Source: Candidatus Kaiserbacteria bacterium (GTDB lineage Bacteria > Patescibacteriota > Minisyncoccia > Phycocordibacterales > UBA2100). Taken from it: a DNA stretch of 53,773 nucleotides. A program made the translations under genes and the position numbers. Positions 30,739 through 39,325 of this stretch are shown in pieces. The number at the start of each line of letters is the position of its first letter. Position 1 is the stretch's first letter. The DNA lies in contig JACRFJ010000005.1 in assembly GCA_016217935.1 (NCBI GenBank), positions 1 through 53,773 of the forward strand, in the 5' to 3' direction. Below the pieces are notes generated by a model, which saw nothing but the letters and a program-made list of their open reading frames with translations, was not told where the DNA came from and did no database searches.

Positions 30739-30767
30739 ATTTTAATCGATTCGGCTTTCTCTGTCAA
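30739..30767 (-). promoter_or_regulatory. Sigma-70-type promoter upstream of rpoB
   Basis: Minus strand TTGACA-N17-TAAAAT. Confidence 0.7.
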
Positions 30768-30869
30768 GGACTCCTGGTTCCAATCATGCAAATCCGATCT
30801 TTTGGAGGATAACCTCCCACATGCGGACTTGGTACAGATGGAATCGGCTTATCCACTGAAGAGTACCGA

Positions 30870-31553
30870 TCATGTCTTTCGGGTGGATTTCTTCCACTCA
30901 TTTATTTTGGCGTGGTGGCCACTTTTGAGGACTTCGGGAACTTTGTACTTCTTACCTTTCCATTTCAAAACGTCTGGTCGTGTATATACTTCTGGACTCG
31001 ATACGCGTGAAGCTTCGAGGGACTCTGCCTTGCCGAGTACGCCCGGCACAAATCGTGCCACCGCATCGATGAGTGTCGCTGCCGGAAGTTCTCCTCCAGT
31101 GAGTACGTATGGCCCCATCGAGACTTTCTTGGCTTTTAAAATCTTCTGCACGCGCGCATCGACACCCTCGTAGTGTCCGCAAATGAGGACAATATGTTTT
31201 GTTGAAAATACAGCAGTCTGACTGCTGTATTTTTGTCGGGCTAGTTCTTTTGCCATCGCTTCATCGAATTGTGCGCCATCGGTCGAGAAAAAGATTTTCT
31301 CCACTCGCTTACCCTGAGCTCGTCGAAGGGCCTTTTCTACTGCACGCAAGATCGCACCCGGCTCAAGCACCATGCCTGGGCCTCCGCCATACGGCCGGCG
31401 ATCCACCCGACCATATGTATCACGAGTGAAATCTTTCGGATCGTAGAAAGTAACCTTGATCTTCTTTTTTTCTTGCGCCTTCCCGATGATTGAGGCCCTG
31501 AGGTACGGCTCAATCGACTCTGGAAAGAGCGTAACGATATGAAAGTGGAGCAC
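30870..31553 (-). CDS. trmD: tRNA (guanine37-N1)-methyltransferase
   Basis: LHFHIVTLFPESIEPYLRASIIGKAQ; RPYGGGPGMVLEPG; ICGHYEGVDARV; GPYVLTGGELPA; probable GTG start just after KH gene stop. Confidence 0.93.
   Translation of the reverse strand: MLHFHIVTLFPESIEPYLRASIIGKAQEKKKIKVTFYDPKDFTRDTYGRVDRRPYGGGPGMVLEPGAILRAVEKALRRAQGKRVEKIFFSTDGAQFDEAMAKELARQKYSSQTAVFSTKHIVLICGHYEGVDARVQKILKAKKVSMGPYVLTGGELPAATLIDAVARFVPGVLGKAESLEASRVSSPEVYTRPDVLKWKGKKYKVPEVLKSGHHAKINEWKKSTRKT
31308..31330. repeat. In-frame CCCTTCGA-cgagc-TCAGGG element within trmD
   Basis: Coding strand CCCTTCGACGAGCTCAGGGTAAG encodes ALRRAQGKR. Confidence 0.8.
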
Positions 31554-31557
31554 AGAT

Positions 31558-31890
31558 TTATTGCTCGCCTTTGAGATCGCTAATGACATCGTCGACGGTC
31601 GTGTCGCGCTGGTACGGTGTCGCGCCTCCTTCGGGACGCTCGGACCCTTCCGGTTCCTCGATCTTGAGATTGACACGCGCATTATTTTTCATACCGACCA
31701 CGCGCAGAATCGTGCGAATCGCTTTTGCGGTCGCCCCAGAGCGGCCAATCACCTTGCCCATGTCGTCTTTGTTGACCGCGAGCGTGAGAAGGACTCCCAT
31801 TTCATCGACGGCGCGGTTGATCTTTACGTCATCCGGATTATCGACGAGTGCCTTGATGATGTATTCCAAAAATTGCTGATCTTGTTCCAT
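31558..31890 (-). CDS. KH-domain RNA-binding protein (KhpA/YlqC-like)
   Basis: FLEYIIKALVDNPDDVKINRAVDEMGVLLTLAVNKDDMGKVIGRSGATAKAIRTILRVVG. Confidence 0.92.
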   Translation of the reverse strand: MEQDQQFLEYIIKALVDNPDDVKINRAVDEMGVLLTLAVNKDDMGKVIGRSGATAKAIRTILRVVGMKNNARVNLKIEEPEGSERPEGGATPYQRDTTVDDVISDLKGEQ

Positions 31891-31961
31891 GACTGAATTT
31901 CTATCCTTCTAATATCGAAACAATACAGCGCACGATATTTGAGTCAATCATCTCGCGTGCG

Positions 31962-32465
31962 CTACTCCTTCTTTGCTTCTGCCTCGGCTGGTTCGGCAAC
32001 TGCCTCAGAGGCCGCTTGCGGTGAGTCTGCCCGCCCTGAGCTTGTCGAAGGAGTCGAATCCGCTTCCTTTTCTTTCTCCGCCGCCTCCGCTGCTACCGCT
32101 GCATCGTGCGCCGCTTTCGCTGCTTCTTTCGCTGCATGCTCAGCAGCTTTTTCCGCTTCTGCGGCCTTTTCTTCTGCCGCGGCCTCTGCCGGAGCCTTGT
32201 ATGCAGGGAGAATGTTGATCTTCTTGGCATTCAAAATACCGAGACTCACAAGCATATTATGTACCGTGGCCGACGGCTTCGCGCCGACCGACATCCAGTA
32301 TTTAATACGATCTTCGTTGAGCGCGCGCGTCTTCGAGCGCGGCTCGTACGTCCCCACCTTCTCGACGATATTGCCGGTTTTCGGTCCCTCAGTGTGCTCA
32401 ACGACAATGAGCCGATATGACGGCATATTAATGCGGCCCCTGCGCTGCATGCGAATCTTTAACAT
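31962..32465 (-). CDS. rpsP: 30S ribosomal protein bS16 with long Ala/Glu-rich C-terminal extension
   Basis: MLKIRMQRRGRINMPSYRLIVVEHTEGPKTGNIVEKVGTYEPRSK. Confidence 0.95.
   Translation of the reverse strand: MLKIRMQRRGRINMPSYRLIVVEHTEGPKTGNIVEKVGTYEPRSKTRALNEDRIKYWMSVGAKPSATVHNMLVSLGILNAKKINILPAYKAPAEAAAEEKAAEAEKAAEHAAKEAAKAAHDAAVAAEAAEKEKEADSTPSTSSGRADSPQAASEAVAEPAEAEAKKE
32030..32051. repeat. In-frame CCTTCGA-caagc-TCAGGGCGGG element within rpsP
   Basis: Coding strand encodes TPSTSSGRA. Confidence 0.8.
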
Positions 32466-32503
32466 GTCGCGATACCTTACCAGAAAACGTATAAAAATCA
32501 ACG

Positions 32504-32545
32504 GCCGGCGCGGGTTCGTCACCGTGACGAATTCCCCGCGCCGGC
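32504..32545 (-). terminator. Long hairpin upstream of rpsP
   Basis: Minus strand GCCGGCGCGGGgaaTTCGTCAC-GGTGACGAACCCGCGCCGGC followed by CGTTGATTTTTAT. Confidence 0.75.
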
Positions 32546-32567
32546 AAAAAAGCACGATCCATTATTA

Positions 32568-32747
32568 TCACTTCCGGTAATCAATGGGATATAGCGTTCC
32601 TCCCAGAGCCCTTTCGAGGGACACTTTTGCTCGCTCGAACGCTTGCACCTTGCGATGCCTCAGGTGAGCAAGGACCGTCAACGTTCCGGCAAGGAACATC
32701 ATCAGTAGGAAAACATACGTGTTAGCCGGACGCGAGATTTTCCGCAC
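32568..32747 (-). CDS. Small membrane protein, 59 aa, GTG start
   Basis: Hand translation VRKISRPANTYVFLLMMFLAGTLTVLAHLRHRKVQAFERAKVSLERALGGTLYPIDYRK*; overlaps end of upstream small gene; below ORF-track cutoff. Confidence 0.5.
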   Translation of the reverse strand: MRKISRPANTYVFLLMMFLAGTLTVLAHLRHRKVQAFERAKVSLERALGGTLYPIDYRK

Positions 32748-32883
32748 CTACAGCAAACAAGAGCGAGACCGTGCCGATAAACCTCCAAATCGGATCGATC
32801 ACACGCCCCATGACCATGGCACTTAGCACGAGCAAGCACGCAGCTGTGCCGACTATAATATACACAAGAACTATGGTCGACAT
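32722..32883 (-). CDS. Small membrane protein, 53 aa
   Basis: MSTIVLVYIIVGTAACLLVLSAMVMGRVIDPIWRFIGTVSLLFAVGAENLASG; SD GGTGGAGGAGAAACA-ATG. Confidence 0.7.
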   Translation of the reverse strand: MSTIVLVYIIVGTAACLLVLSAMVMGRVIDPIWRFIGTVSLLFAVGAENLASG

Positions 32884-32950
32884 TGTTTCTCCTCCACCGA
32901 TTGTTGTTCGGTGCGCGACTCGAACCTGACCCAAGACTATACTTTGTGCA

Positions 32951-35182
32951 TTACTTCGCAACCCTCTCCGCTTCCTCTAATTTGACTGACAAAAGCTTCG
33001 AAACTCCGTCCTGCCCCATCGTGACGCCATAGAGCTCGCCCGCGGCAGACATCGTCGCGCGGTTGTGGGTAATCACGATGAGCTGGGATTTTCCCCCGAG
33101 TTCCTGAATCATATCTGCATAGCGCTTAGAGTTGGCCTCATCGAGTGCCGCGTCCGTCTCGTCGAGAATTAAAAACGGTGGGGGATTTACTTGTGTCATC
33201 GAGAAGATAAGCGCGATCGATGTGAGTGCGCGCTCACCACCCGAGAGCACCTCGAGTCCACGAATCTTCTTGCGCGGGAGTGAGACATCGATCGAGAGTC
33301 CGGCGTACAACTCTTGCTCTTCTTCAAAATCTTCCTCGTCTTCGTCTTCGTCGAGACCCGCCCCGCGGCGCACTTCGCGGGCTCTACGGGGTTCTTCCAC
33401 AAAGAGTTTTGCGTGTCCGCCGCCGAAGAGCTTCGCGAAGAAATTCTTCAGAGCCTCATTGATGTGCTTGAGCCCATCATGGAAGCGCATATCGATTGTT
33501 TTTTCCAATTCGGCGATGATGTCTTTGAGCGATCCGGCGGAAGCCTCAAGATCGGCAAGTTCGCGAGAAAGAAATTCGTCGCGCTCCCTGGTCTGTGAGA
33601 ATTCTTTGACTACCGCATCGCCATTGCCCATCCCGGATTCTTCGATCTTGATCTTGAGCCGCTCGATTTCGCGCCGTCGCTTCTCCTGCATATTGCGATC
33701 TTCGGAAAGAGCGCCATGCGGGATAGCCGCATCGTGCCAATTGCGGATCTCAGCTCCGACGAGCGCAACGCCTTCGCGCACTTCTTCTTCGAATCGCTGG
33801 CGCAGGCTCGCAAGCTGGGAGCGCGCAGTGTGAGAGGCATCAAGCTGCGTTCGGATTTCGCGCATCTTGGATTGCAGCTCGACACTTTCACGCTCTGCCG
33901 CAAAGCTCTGCTCGCGACTCTCCGCGATTCCGGCTCGCGCCATATCCAGATCGGTTGCGATCCGTGCTTCTTCTTGCTCGACAGTTTTCAGGGTCGCGGA
34001 GAGCCTCTCGACATCTTTGCGCACCTCTTCATTGGTGGCCGGTGCCGTGCCCGAAAGACCCTCCACAAATGCCCTGATACGACTGCGAACATCACCGATC
34101 ACTCGTTGCAGTGTCGAGATATCTCCTGCACGCTCGGCATCAGAAAGGGCCTCATCGACTTCGCGGACAAATTGTCGCACATGCGGCACGGGCACAATCG
34201 CTTCCACGGTGACATTGGTCGCCTCGAGTGCACCTTCCGCGCGGCCGAGCTCGCGCGCGATTTCTTCGCGACGTTTGCGGATATCGGAAAGCTTGGCCTC
34301 GAGGGAGCGCAGCGTATTTTGTAAATCTTTTGCACGCGATGCCCCGCTCTCGCCCCGCTTTCCGCTCGCCTCTTGGAGTCGCACAGTAAGCTGCTTCATT
34401 TCCTGCTCATGCGCGCGGGCGTCATCGAGAAGCCGCGCGTCCTCTTGCGAGATCCATGCATTTTCACGCGCAAGATACTCTGAGAGCTTTGCTGCGAGTT
34501 CTTCTTTCATTTCTCTGCCCTTCTCGATTTTCTCGACTTGATTGCGCAAGAAATTGAGATGCGGCGCGATCTCGCGGCGGAGCGACTTGGTCTTCTCGAT
34601 ATTGACCCCGGTTTCTTCGAGCTTGCGCTCGCTCTCGGCTTTTTTGTGCTGATAGAGCTTGAGACCGAGCGCGTCTTCCACCATCTCTCTGCGTTCACGG
34701 GGAGATGCGTTCAAAATACGATCCGCTTCACCTTGGGAGATGATTTGATAGCCTGAGCCGCCGATATTGGCGCCTGCAAGAAGGCGAATCACATCTTTGA
34801 GCCGCACTTGCGTACCATTCAATAGATACTCATTTTGCCCATCGCGATACACGATCCGCTCGACGACGACTTCATTGAAATCAATATCGAGCAGTCGTTT
34901 CCCAGACCGATCAGGTGAATTGTCGAACGTCACCTTCACGCCGCCTCGATTGCCACGGGGAAGCCCGGGAGAGCCGCCCCAAATCAGGTCTTCGCCCTTT
35001 TTCGAACGCATCGATTTCATCGATTGCTCGCCGAGCACGAAGCGAAATCCCTCGGCCACGTTCGATTTGCCTGAGCCATTGGGCCCGACGATCGCGGCAA
35101 TCGGCGAAGTGAAGACGAGTTCGGTCTTTTTGCCAAACGACTTAAACCCCGAAAGTTCGATCGATTTGAGGCTGAGAAACAT
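32951..35182 (-). CDS. smc: SMC-like chromosome segregation ATPase (short, 743 aa)
   Basis: AIVGPNGSGKSNVAEGFRFVLGEQSMKSMRSKKGEDLIWGG; LEVLSGGERALTSIALIFSM; FLILDETDAALDEAN. Confidence 0.93.
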   Translation of the reverse strand: MFLSLKSIELSGFKSFGKKTELVFTSPIAAIVGPNGSGKSNVAEGFRFVLGEQSMKSMRSKKGEDLIWGGSPGLPRGNRGGVKVTFDNSPDRSGKRLLDIDFNEVVVERIVYRDGQNEYLLNGTQVRLKDVIRLLAGANIGGSGYQIISQGEADRILNASPRERREMVEDALGLKLYQHKKAESERKLEETGVNIEKTKSLRREIAPHLNFLRNQVEKIEKGREMKEELAAKLSEYLARENAWISQEDARLLDDARAHEQEMKQLTVRLQEASGKRGESGASRAKDLQNTLRSLEAKLSDIRKRREEIARELGRAEGALEATNVTVEAIVPVPHVRQFVREVDEALSDAERAGDISTLQRVIGDVRSRIRAFVEGLSGTAPATNEEVRKDVERLSATLKTVEQEEARIATDLDMARAGIAESREQSFAAERESVELQSKMREIRTQLDASHTARSQLASLRQRFEEEVREGVALVGAEIRNWHDAAIPHGALSEDRNMQEKRRREIERLKIKIEESGMGNGDAVVKEFSQTRERDEFLSRELADLEASAGSLKDIIAELEKTIDMRFHDGLKHINEALKNFFAKLFGGGHAKLFVEEPRRAREVRRGAGLDEDEDEEDFEEEQELYAGLSIDVSLPRKKIRGLEVLSGGERALTSIALIFSMTQVNPPPFLILDETDAALDEANSKRYADMIQELGGKSQLIVITHNRATMSAAGELYGVTMGQDGVSKLLSVKLEEAERVAK

Positions 35183-35194
35183 TGATCATTATTG

Positions 35195-35231
35195 TATCAA
35201 AAAGCGAGCCCTTAGGGTGAGTGCCCTAAGG
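35195..35231 (-). terminator. Rho-independent terminator
   Basis: CCTTAGGG-cactca-CCCTAAGG-GCTCGCTTTTTG (minus strand). Confidence 0.75.
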
Positions 35232-35261
35232 ATTCAATTGCCGAGTGATCGACCAGCGCGG

Positions 35262-35717
35262 TCAGTTCGACGGCCGCGCTTGCTTCGCCGCGAGCGTCGC
35301 GAGAAACGCCTTGATCTCTGGCGCAAGACGGCGGCTGGTGATCACGATCTCCTCGCGATGCGCTTTAGTGAGCAGGCAGTACGAGAGACCCCCGGGATCG
35401 TCCTGGCACTTGGCCTGTGCTTCGTCGGCAGAGAGAACTTGTGTCTTGCTCTCGATTGCCGCGCGCATCAGCGCAAGTCGGTGCTGGACGAATTCGCTGA
35501 TCTGCTTCTTCGTCTCGTCGGTGAGCAGTGCGTCGCTGACGACAAGGTTCTTCGGGTTGTTGACGACCGTCTTGATGCAGTACTCGACGCCGCCACTGCC
35601 CGGGTTGGCCCGGCAATCCCGCACGACATTGTCGTAAAGCAGGATACCGTCGGCTGAAGAGGGCAGCACGGTGGCAAGTAACATGAGGCCCGCAAGGGCC
35701 GAGGCGGAGCGATACAT
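35262..35717 (-). CDS. Secreted hypothetical protein
   Basis: Signal peptide MYRSASALAGLMLLATVLPSSADG; SD CAGGAGATAACG-ATG; four Cys. Confidence 0.7.
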   Translation of the reverse strand: MYRSASALAGLMLLATVLPSSADGILLYDNVVRDCRANPGSGGVEYCIKTVVNNPKNLVVSDALLTDETKKQISEFVQHRLALMRAAIESKTQVLSADEAQAKCQDDPGGLSYCLLTKAHREEIVITSRRLAPEIKAFLATLAAKQARPSN

Positions 35718-35800
35718 CGTTATCTCCTGCAAAGCCTCCCAGTCCTCACAAACTCTGCCATCTCAGGGATTGAATAGCGAGTACTCTATCTTTGCAGTCT

Positions 35801-35819
35801 AGCAAGGTTAAACCTTGCT
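35801..35819. repeat. REP-like palindrome upstream of RAYT
   Basis: AGCAAGGTT-A-AACCTTGCT. Confidence 0.92.
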
Positions 35820-35837
35820 GGATGTTAAAATTTACCT

Positions 35838-36509
35838 ATGGCTAACCGAGCGCCAATAGAAGTCGATGAGTGGTACCATTGCTATAATCGCGGCGTTGAC
35901 AAGCGAAAGGTCTTTCAGAGCCATCGCGATTACCAACGCATGTTGGTACTGATGTATGTCGCGAACGACACCACACCGATTCGCGTGCTCAATCTTGGAA
36001 ACAAGCAACTTGGAGAGATAATTTCTTCAGCGACACGCGCACGTGTTCCCCTCGTCGATATCGGCGCCTATTCGTTAATGCCAAATCATTTTCATTTCTT
36101 ACTGAAGGAAATTCAAGCAGGTGGAATAGCACTTTTCATGCAAAAAGTTTTCACGGGTTATACGATGTACTTCAACAAGAAAGCCGAACGTACAGGAGCA
36201 CTCTTTGCGGGCACCTTTAAATCAAAGCATGTCGCGGGTGACGACTATATCAGGCAGCTTGTGCCATACGTGCATCTAAACTGCATTGAACTATTTGATG
36301 CGAACTGGAAAACAGGTGGGAGTATCGTAGCAATCGAACAGCGTCTCAGGAAATATCCCTACTCGAGCTTGCCGGATTTTTTGGGCACCGAGAGACCTGA
36401 ACGATCGTTACTAGGAACATCTATTTTTAAACTCTTCGAATTTCCCATCGATCTAGACTACATGCTCGATGAAGCGCGCGCCTACTATGCATCGACCAGC
36501 AAGGTTTAA
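35838..36509 (+). mobile_element. REP-associated tyrosine transposase (RAYT; Y1_Tnp/IS200-like)
   Basis: EVDEWYHCYNRGVDKRKVF; AYSLMPNHFHFLLKE (HUH); GPALFAGTFKSKHV-type motif; flanked by REP-like palindromes. Confidence 0.93.
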
Positions 36510-36519
36510 CCTTGCTGGT
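36495..36519. repeat. REP-like palindrome downstream of RAYT (contains RAYT stop codon)
   Basis: ACCAGCAAGGTT-T-AACCTTGCTGGT, 12-bp arms. Confidence 0.93.
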
Positions 36520-37238
36520 TACCAGCCTTTTGCGAGAAGGGCTTTCTGCGCGGCGTCTTGCTCTGCTTCTTGCTTACTCCTTCCCTCACCGATTGCGATT
36601 TTTTGACCGCCAATGAAGGCGCCCACCACGAACACCTTGTCGTGATCGGGACCCGACTGATCGAGGAGTTGGTAGCCTGGCGTGATTCCCTCTTTTTCCT
36701 GCGAGATTTCTTGGAATTTGCTCTTCGCATCCTGCCAGAGACGTTTCGCGACCACGTCTTCAGTTTTATGAAAGAGTTGTGCGGCGATAAATTCTTTTGC
36801 TCTCGTGTATCCGGAATCGAGGTAGATCGCACCGATGAGGGCTTCGAATGCATTGGCGAGAATGATCTGTCGGGCACGCCCCGTGTCGCGCGCTTCACCG
36901 CGGCTGAGGAGTAAGTAGTCATTCATGCCGAGCTTCGTCGCAGCATCGGAAATACTGATCGTGTTGACGAGCGCTGCACGGTACGCGGTGAGCTCCCCTT
37001 CTGGTTTCTCGGGATATTTGGCAAAAAGAAATTCAGTGACAGCAAGCTCGAGTACCGCATCGCCCAAAAATTCAAGACGTTCGTTGTGCTCGCCTGCCCG
37101 ACCAGGGCCTTCCCGGCCAAGCCGTCCGACAGACCTGTTTTCATTCAGATACGAACGATGTGTAAACGCTTGTTCAATCAAACGTTTGTCTTTGAATGTG
37201 TATCCGATCTTTGTCTCGAATGTGTTGAAATCTGGCAT
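36519..37238 (-). CDS. rnc: Ribonuclease III
   Basis: NERLEFLGDAVLELAVTEFLF; FEALIGAIYLDSGY; C-terminal dsRBD IAIGEGRSKQEAEQDAAQKAL. Confidence 0.95.
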   Translation of the reverse strand: MPDFNTFETKIGYTFKDKRLIEQAFTHRSYLNENRSVGRLGREGPGRAGEHNERLEFLGDAVLELAVTEFLFAKYPEKPEGELTAYRAALVNTISISDAATKLGMNDYLLLSRGEARDTGRARQIILANAFEALIGAIYLDSGYTRAKEFIAAQLFHKTEDVVAKRLWQDAKSKFQEISQEKEGITPGYQLLDQSGPDHDKVFVVGAFIGGQKIAIGEGRSKQEAEQDAAQKALLAKGW

Positions 37239-37320
37239 ACGTTATTGCCACTAGCCACTCGGGTTTAGCGACTGGTGAATACGTGCATTGTACTAATGGC
37301 TATACCCTATTGGCTAATCC

Positions 37321-38244
37321 CTACTTTCGATCCTTCTGCGCCAAGATATTGATCGCCCGGGTTACGACCGGAAGGATGTCATCATAAAAATTAAGGTCGC
37401 CAACCGACGCAAGGGGGAACCACTGCGCATCGTCGAGCCCGCCTTCCTTCTTCAGCTGCAAATCGGCAAACGTCGCGCGCGCGAGGAAGTACGTCGCGTG
37501 GCGCTTTTTCTTGCCACCAGTTGCTTTTGAGTCGTTCGCAATATATTCGTTTTCCCCGAGCTGATCCTCGACTTCAACATCGAGTCCGATCTCCTCTTTG
37601 ACCTTGCGGCGCACACCATCACCGTGTTTCTCACCCGGCTGGAGCTTGCCTTTCGAGAGTGTCCAGTGCCCGAAAATGTCGTGCACGAGCGCAAGGTAGA
37701 CTTCTTCAGACTGAGCGCGCGATTCGCGCGCATAGACTACCGCTCCGATGAGCTCTTCAACTGGCATCTTGCCCTGCTTTTGTGGTTCCCCTTTTCGAGC
37801 GCCGCCCTCATTTTTTCCCGGTTCACCGAGCTCGATGTAGACGGCACCGAGAACACCGTTGACGAATCGGCCCGAGGACGAGCTCCCAAATGATTTCGCA
37901 AGCTCGATCGCTTCGTTGATCGCGACCTTTGCCGGAACCTGTGCACGATCCGCGTAGAGAAGCTCCGTGAGACCGAGCCTCAAGATATTGCGGTCGATTG
38001 CGGCGATCTTTTCGATCGGCCACTCTGGCGCCGCACGCACGATGACTTCATCGATTTCTTTCTGCTTCGCGACGGCAGTTTGGAGGAGCGTTTTCATAAA
38101 CGGCAAATCGCTCTCGCGAGCACCGAATTCTTTGGAGTAATCGGCGAGACGTCCGAAACTCTCATCGATAGACATCGATGGCGACGAATCTCTCTCAAAG
38201 AGAACCTGCAATACGACAGAGCGCGCGAGGTGTCGATTCGCCAT
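37321..38244 (-). CDS. nusB: NusB domain fused to NUDIX hydrolase domain
   Basis: N-term MANRHLARSVVLQVLFERD...RNILRLGLTELLYA..VAINEAIELAKSFGSSSSGRFVNGVLG (NusB); C-term GKLQPGEKHGDGVRRKVKEEIGLDVE (NUDIX box). Confidence 0.88.
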   Translation of the reverse strand: MANRHLARSVVLQVLFERDSSPSMSIDESFGRLADYSKEFGARESDLPFMKTLLQTAVAKQKEIDEVIVRAAPEWPIEKIAAIDRNILRLGLTELLYADRAQVPAKVAINEAIELAKSFGSSSSGRFVNGVLGAVYIELGEPGKNEGGARKGEPQKQGKMPVEELIGAVVYARESRAQSEEVYLALVHDIFGHWTLSKGKLQPGEKHGDGVRRKVKEEIGLDVEVEDQLGENEYIANDSKATGGKKKRHATYFLARATFADLQLKKEGGLDDAQWFPLASVGDLNFYDDILPVVTRAINILAQKDRK

Positions 38245-38320
38245 AAAGGAACAATATCTAAAGAGTACACCACCCGCTTGAGTTTCAAATGAACGAAAGG
38301 GCAGGGTGTGGAGAACGCGA

Positions 38321-38593
38321 CTACTGCTTCGCTGGCTCAGCTTCTTTTGTTTCGCTCGTTTGTCCGCTCGCTCGCAATTCGGTTTCTTTTCGCTTCATGC
38401 GGCGCTGATCTCGCTTGGTGCGTGCGACGACATCGATCGTGACGCGCCCGTTGTATTTGCCACATTCCGCGCACGCGCGGTGCGGGAGGCGGATGGCGCC
38501 ACACTCGCAGCGCACAGTGCGCGCGCCCGAGATTGCATGATGAGAGCGCCGCTTCGCGGTCTGCGACCTGTTCCTGCGCATTCGCACTACCAT
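38321..38593 (-). CDS. rpmF: 50S ribosomal protein bL32
   Basis: RNRSQTAKRRSHHAISGARTVRCECGAIRLPHRACAECGKYNGRVTI. Confidence 0.88.
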   Translation of the reverse strand: MVVRMRRNRSQTAKRRSHHAISGARTVRCECGAIRLPHRACAECGKYNGRVTIDVVARTKRDQRRMKRKETELRASGQTSETKEAEPAKQ

Positions 38594-38613
38594 GCGCGAG
38601 AGTATACGTATTT

Positions 38614-39234
38614 TTATCTCAGAATCAACCCTTTGCAGAAACTCGCTCGATGGAGATCAGTCAGACCGTTTCCTCTAATCGCGCGAACGTGTGCCTGCGT
38701 ACCATAGCCTTTGTGCTGTGCGAAATTGTATGGTTCGTATGGACCATCGAGGTCTTCCATAAATCGATCGCGTGTAACTTTCGCTACAATCGAGGCAAAG
38801 GCGATCGCGGGAATCTGCTCATCACCGCGGACAATCGATTCTTGCGACCAGTGATCCGGTACGGAGAGCCCTGCATCGAGGAGTACGTGCACCCTCGATG
38901 GCGTGACCGAGAGGCGCGAGAGCGCGAGCGCTGCGGCTTCCCGGGCAGCATGTGTAATTCCGATTGCATCGATGATTGCAGCATCGACAAGAGCGAACGC
39001 GTGCTTGAGACGCCCGTGATCGACAATGTAATCGAAAAGAATCTCACGCTGCTGCGCAGAGAGCTGTTTGGAATCACGCAGTCGCGGAGAGCCAGGGCCT
39101 GCGCGGTTAGGACGCGTGACGAGTGCGAATGCCTCCCGCCAATCGAAATCCTCCGGGTAGAGCACGGCACCGACGCATACAGGTCCGGCGAGCGCGCCGC
39201 GGCCTGCCTCGTCGATACCAACGAGATATCGCAT
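38614..39234 (-). CDS. rnhB: Ribonuclease HII
   Basis: YLVGIDEAGRGALAGPVCVGAVL; RDSKQLSAQQRE; ASIVAKVTRDRFM; HKGYGTQAH. Confidence 0.95.
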   Translation of the reverse strand: MRYLVGIDEAGRGALAGPVCVGAVLYPEDFDWREAFALVTRPNRAGPGSPRLRDSKQLSAQQREILFDYIVDHGRLKHAFALVDAAIIDAIGITHAAREAAALALSRLSVTPSRVHVLLDAGLSVPDHWSQESIVRGDEQIPAIAFASIVAKVTRDRFMEDLDGPYEPYNFAQHKGYGTQAHVRAIRGNGLTDLHRASFCKGLILR

Positions 39235-39325
39235 TACCCTCTTATGATACCAAGGTATCGGGAAAACAAGAGAGGTATAATCCGGATATGTCTTCCCACA
39301 GGGAGGCCGGTACTACTTCCCTCAT

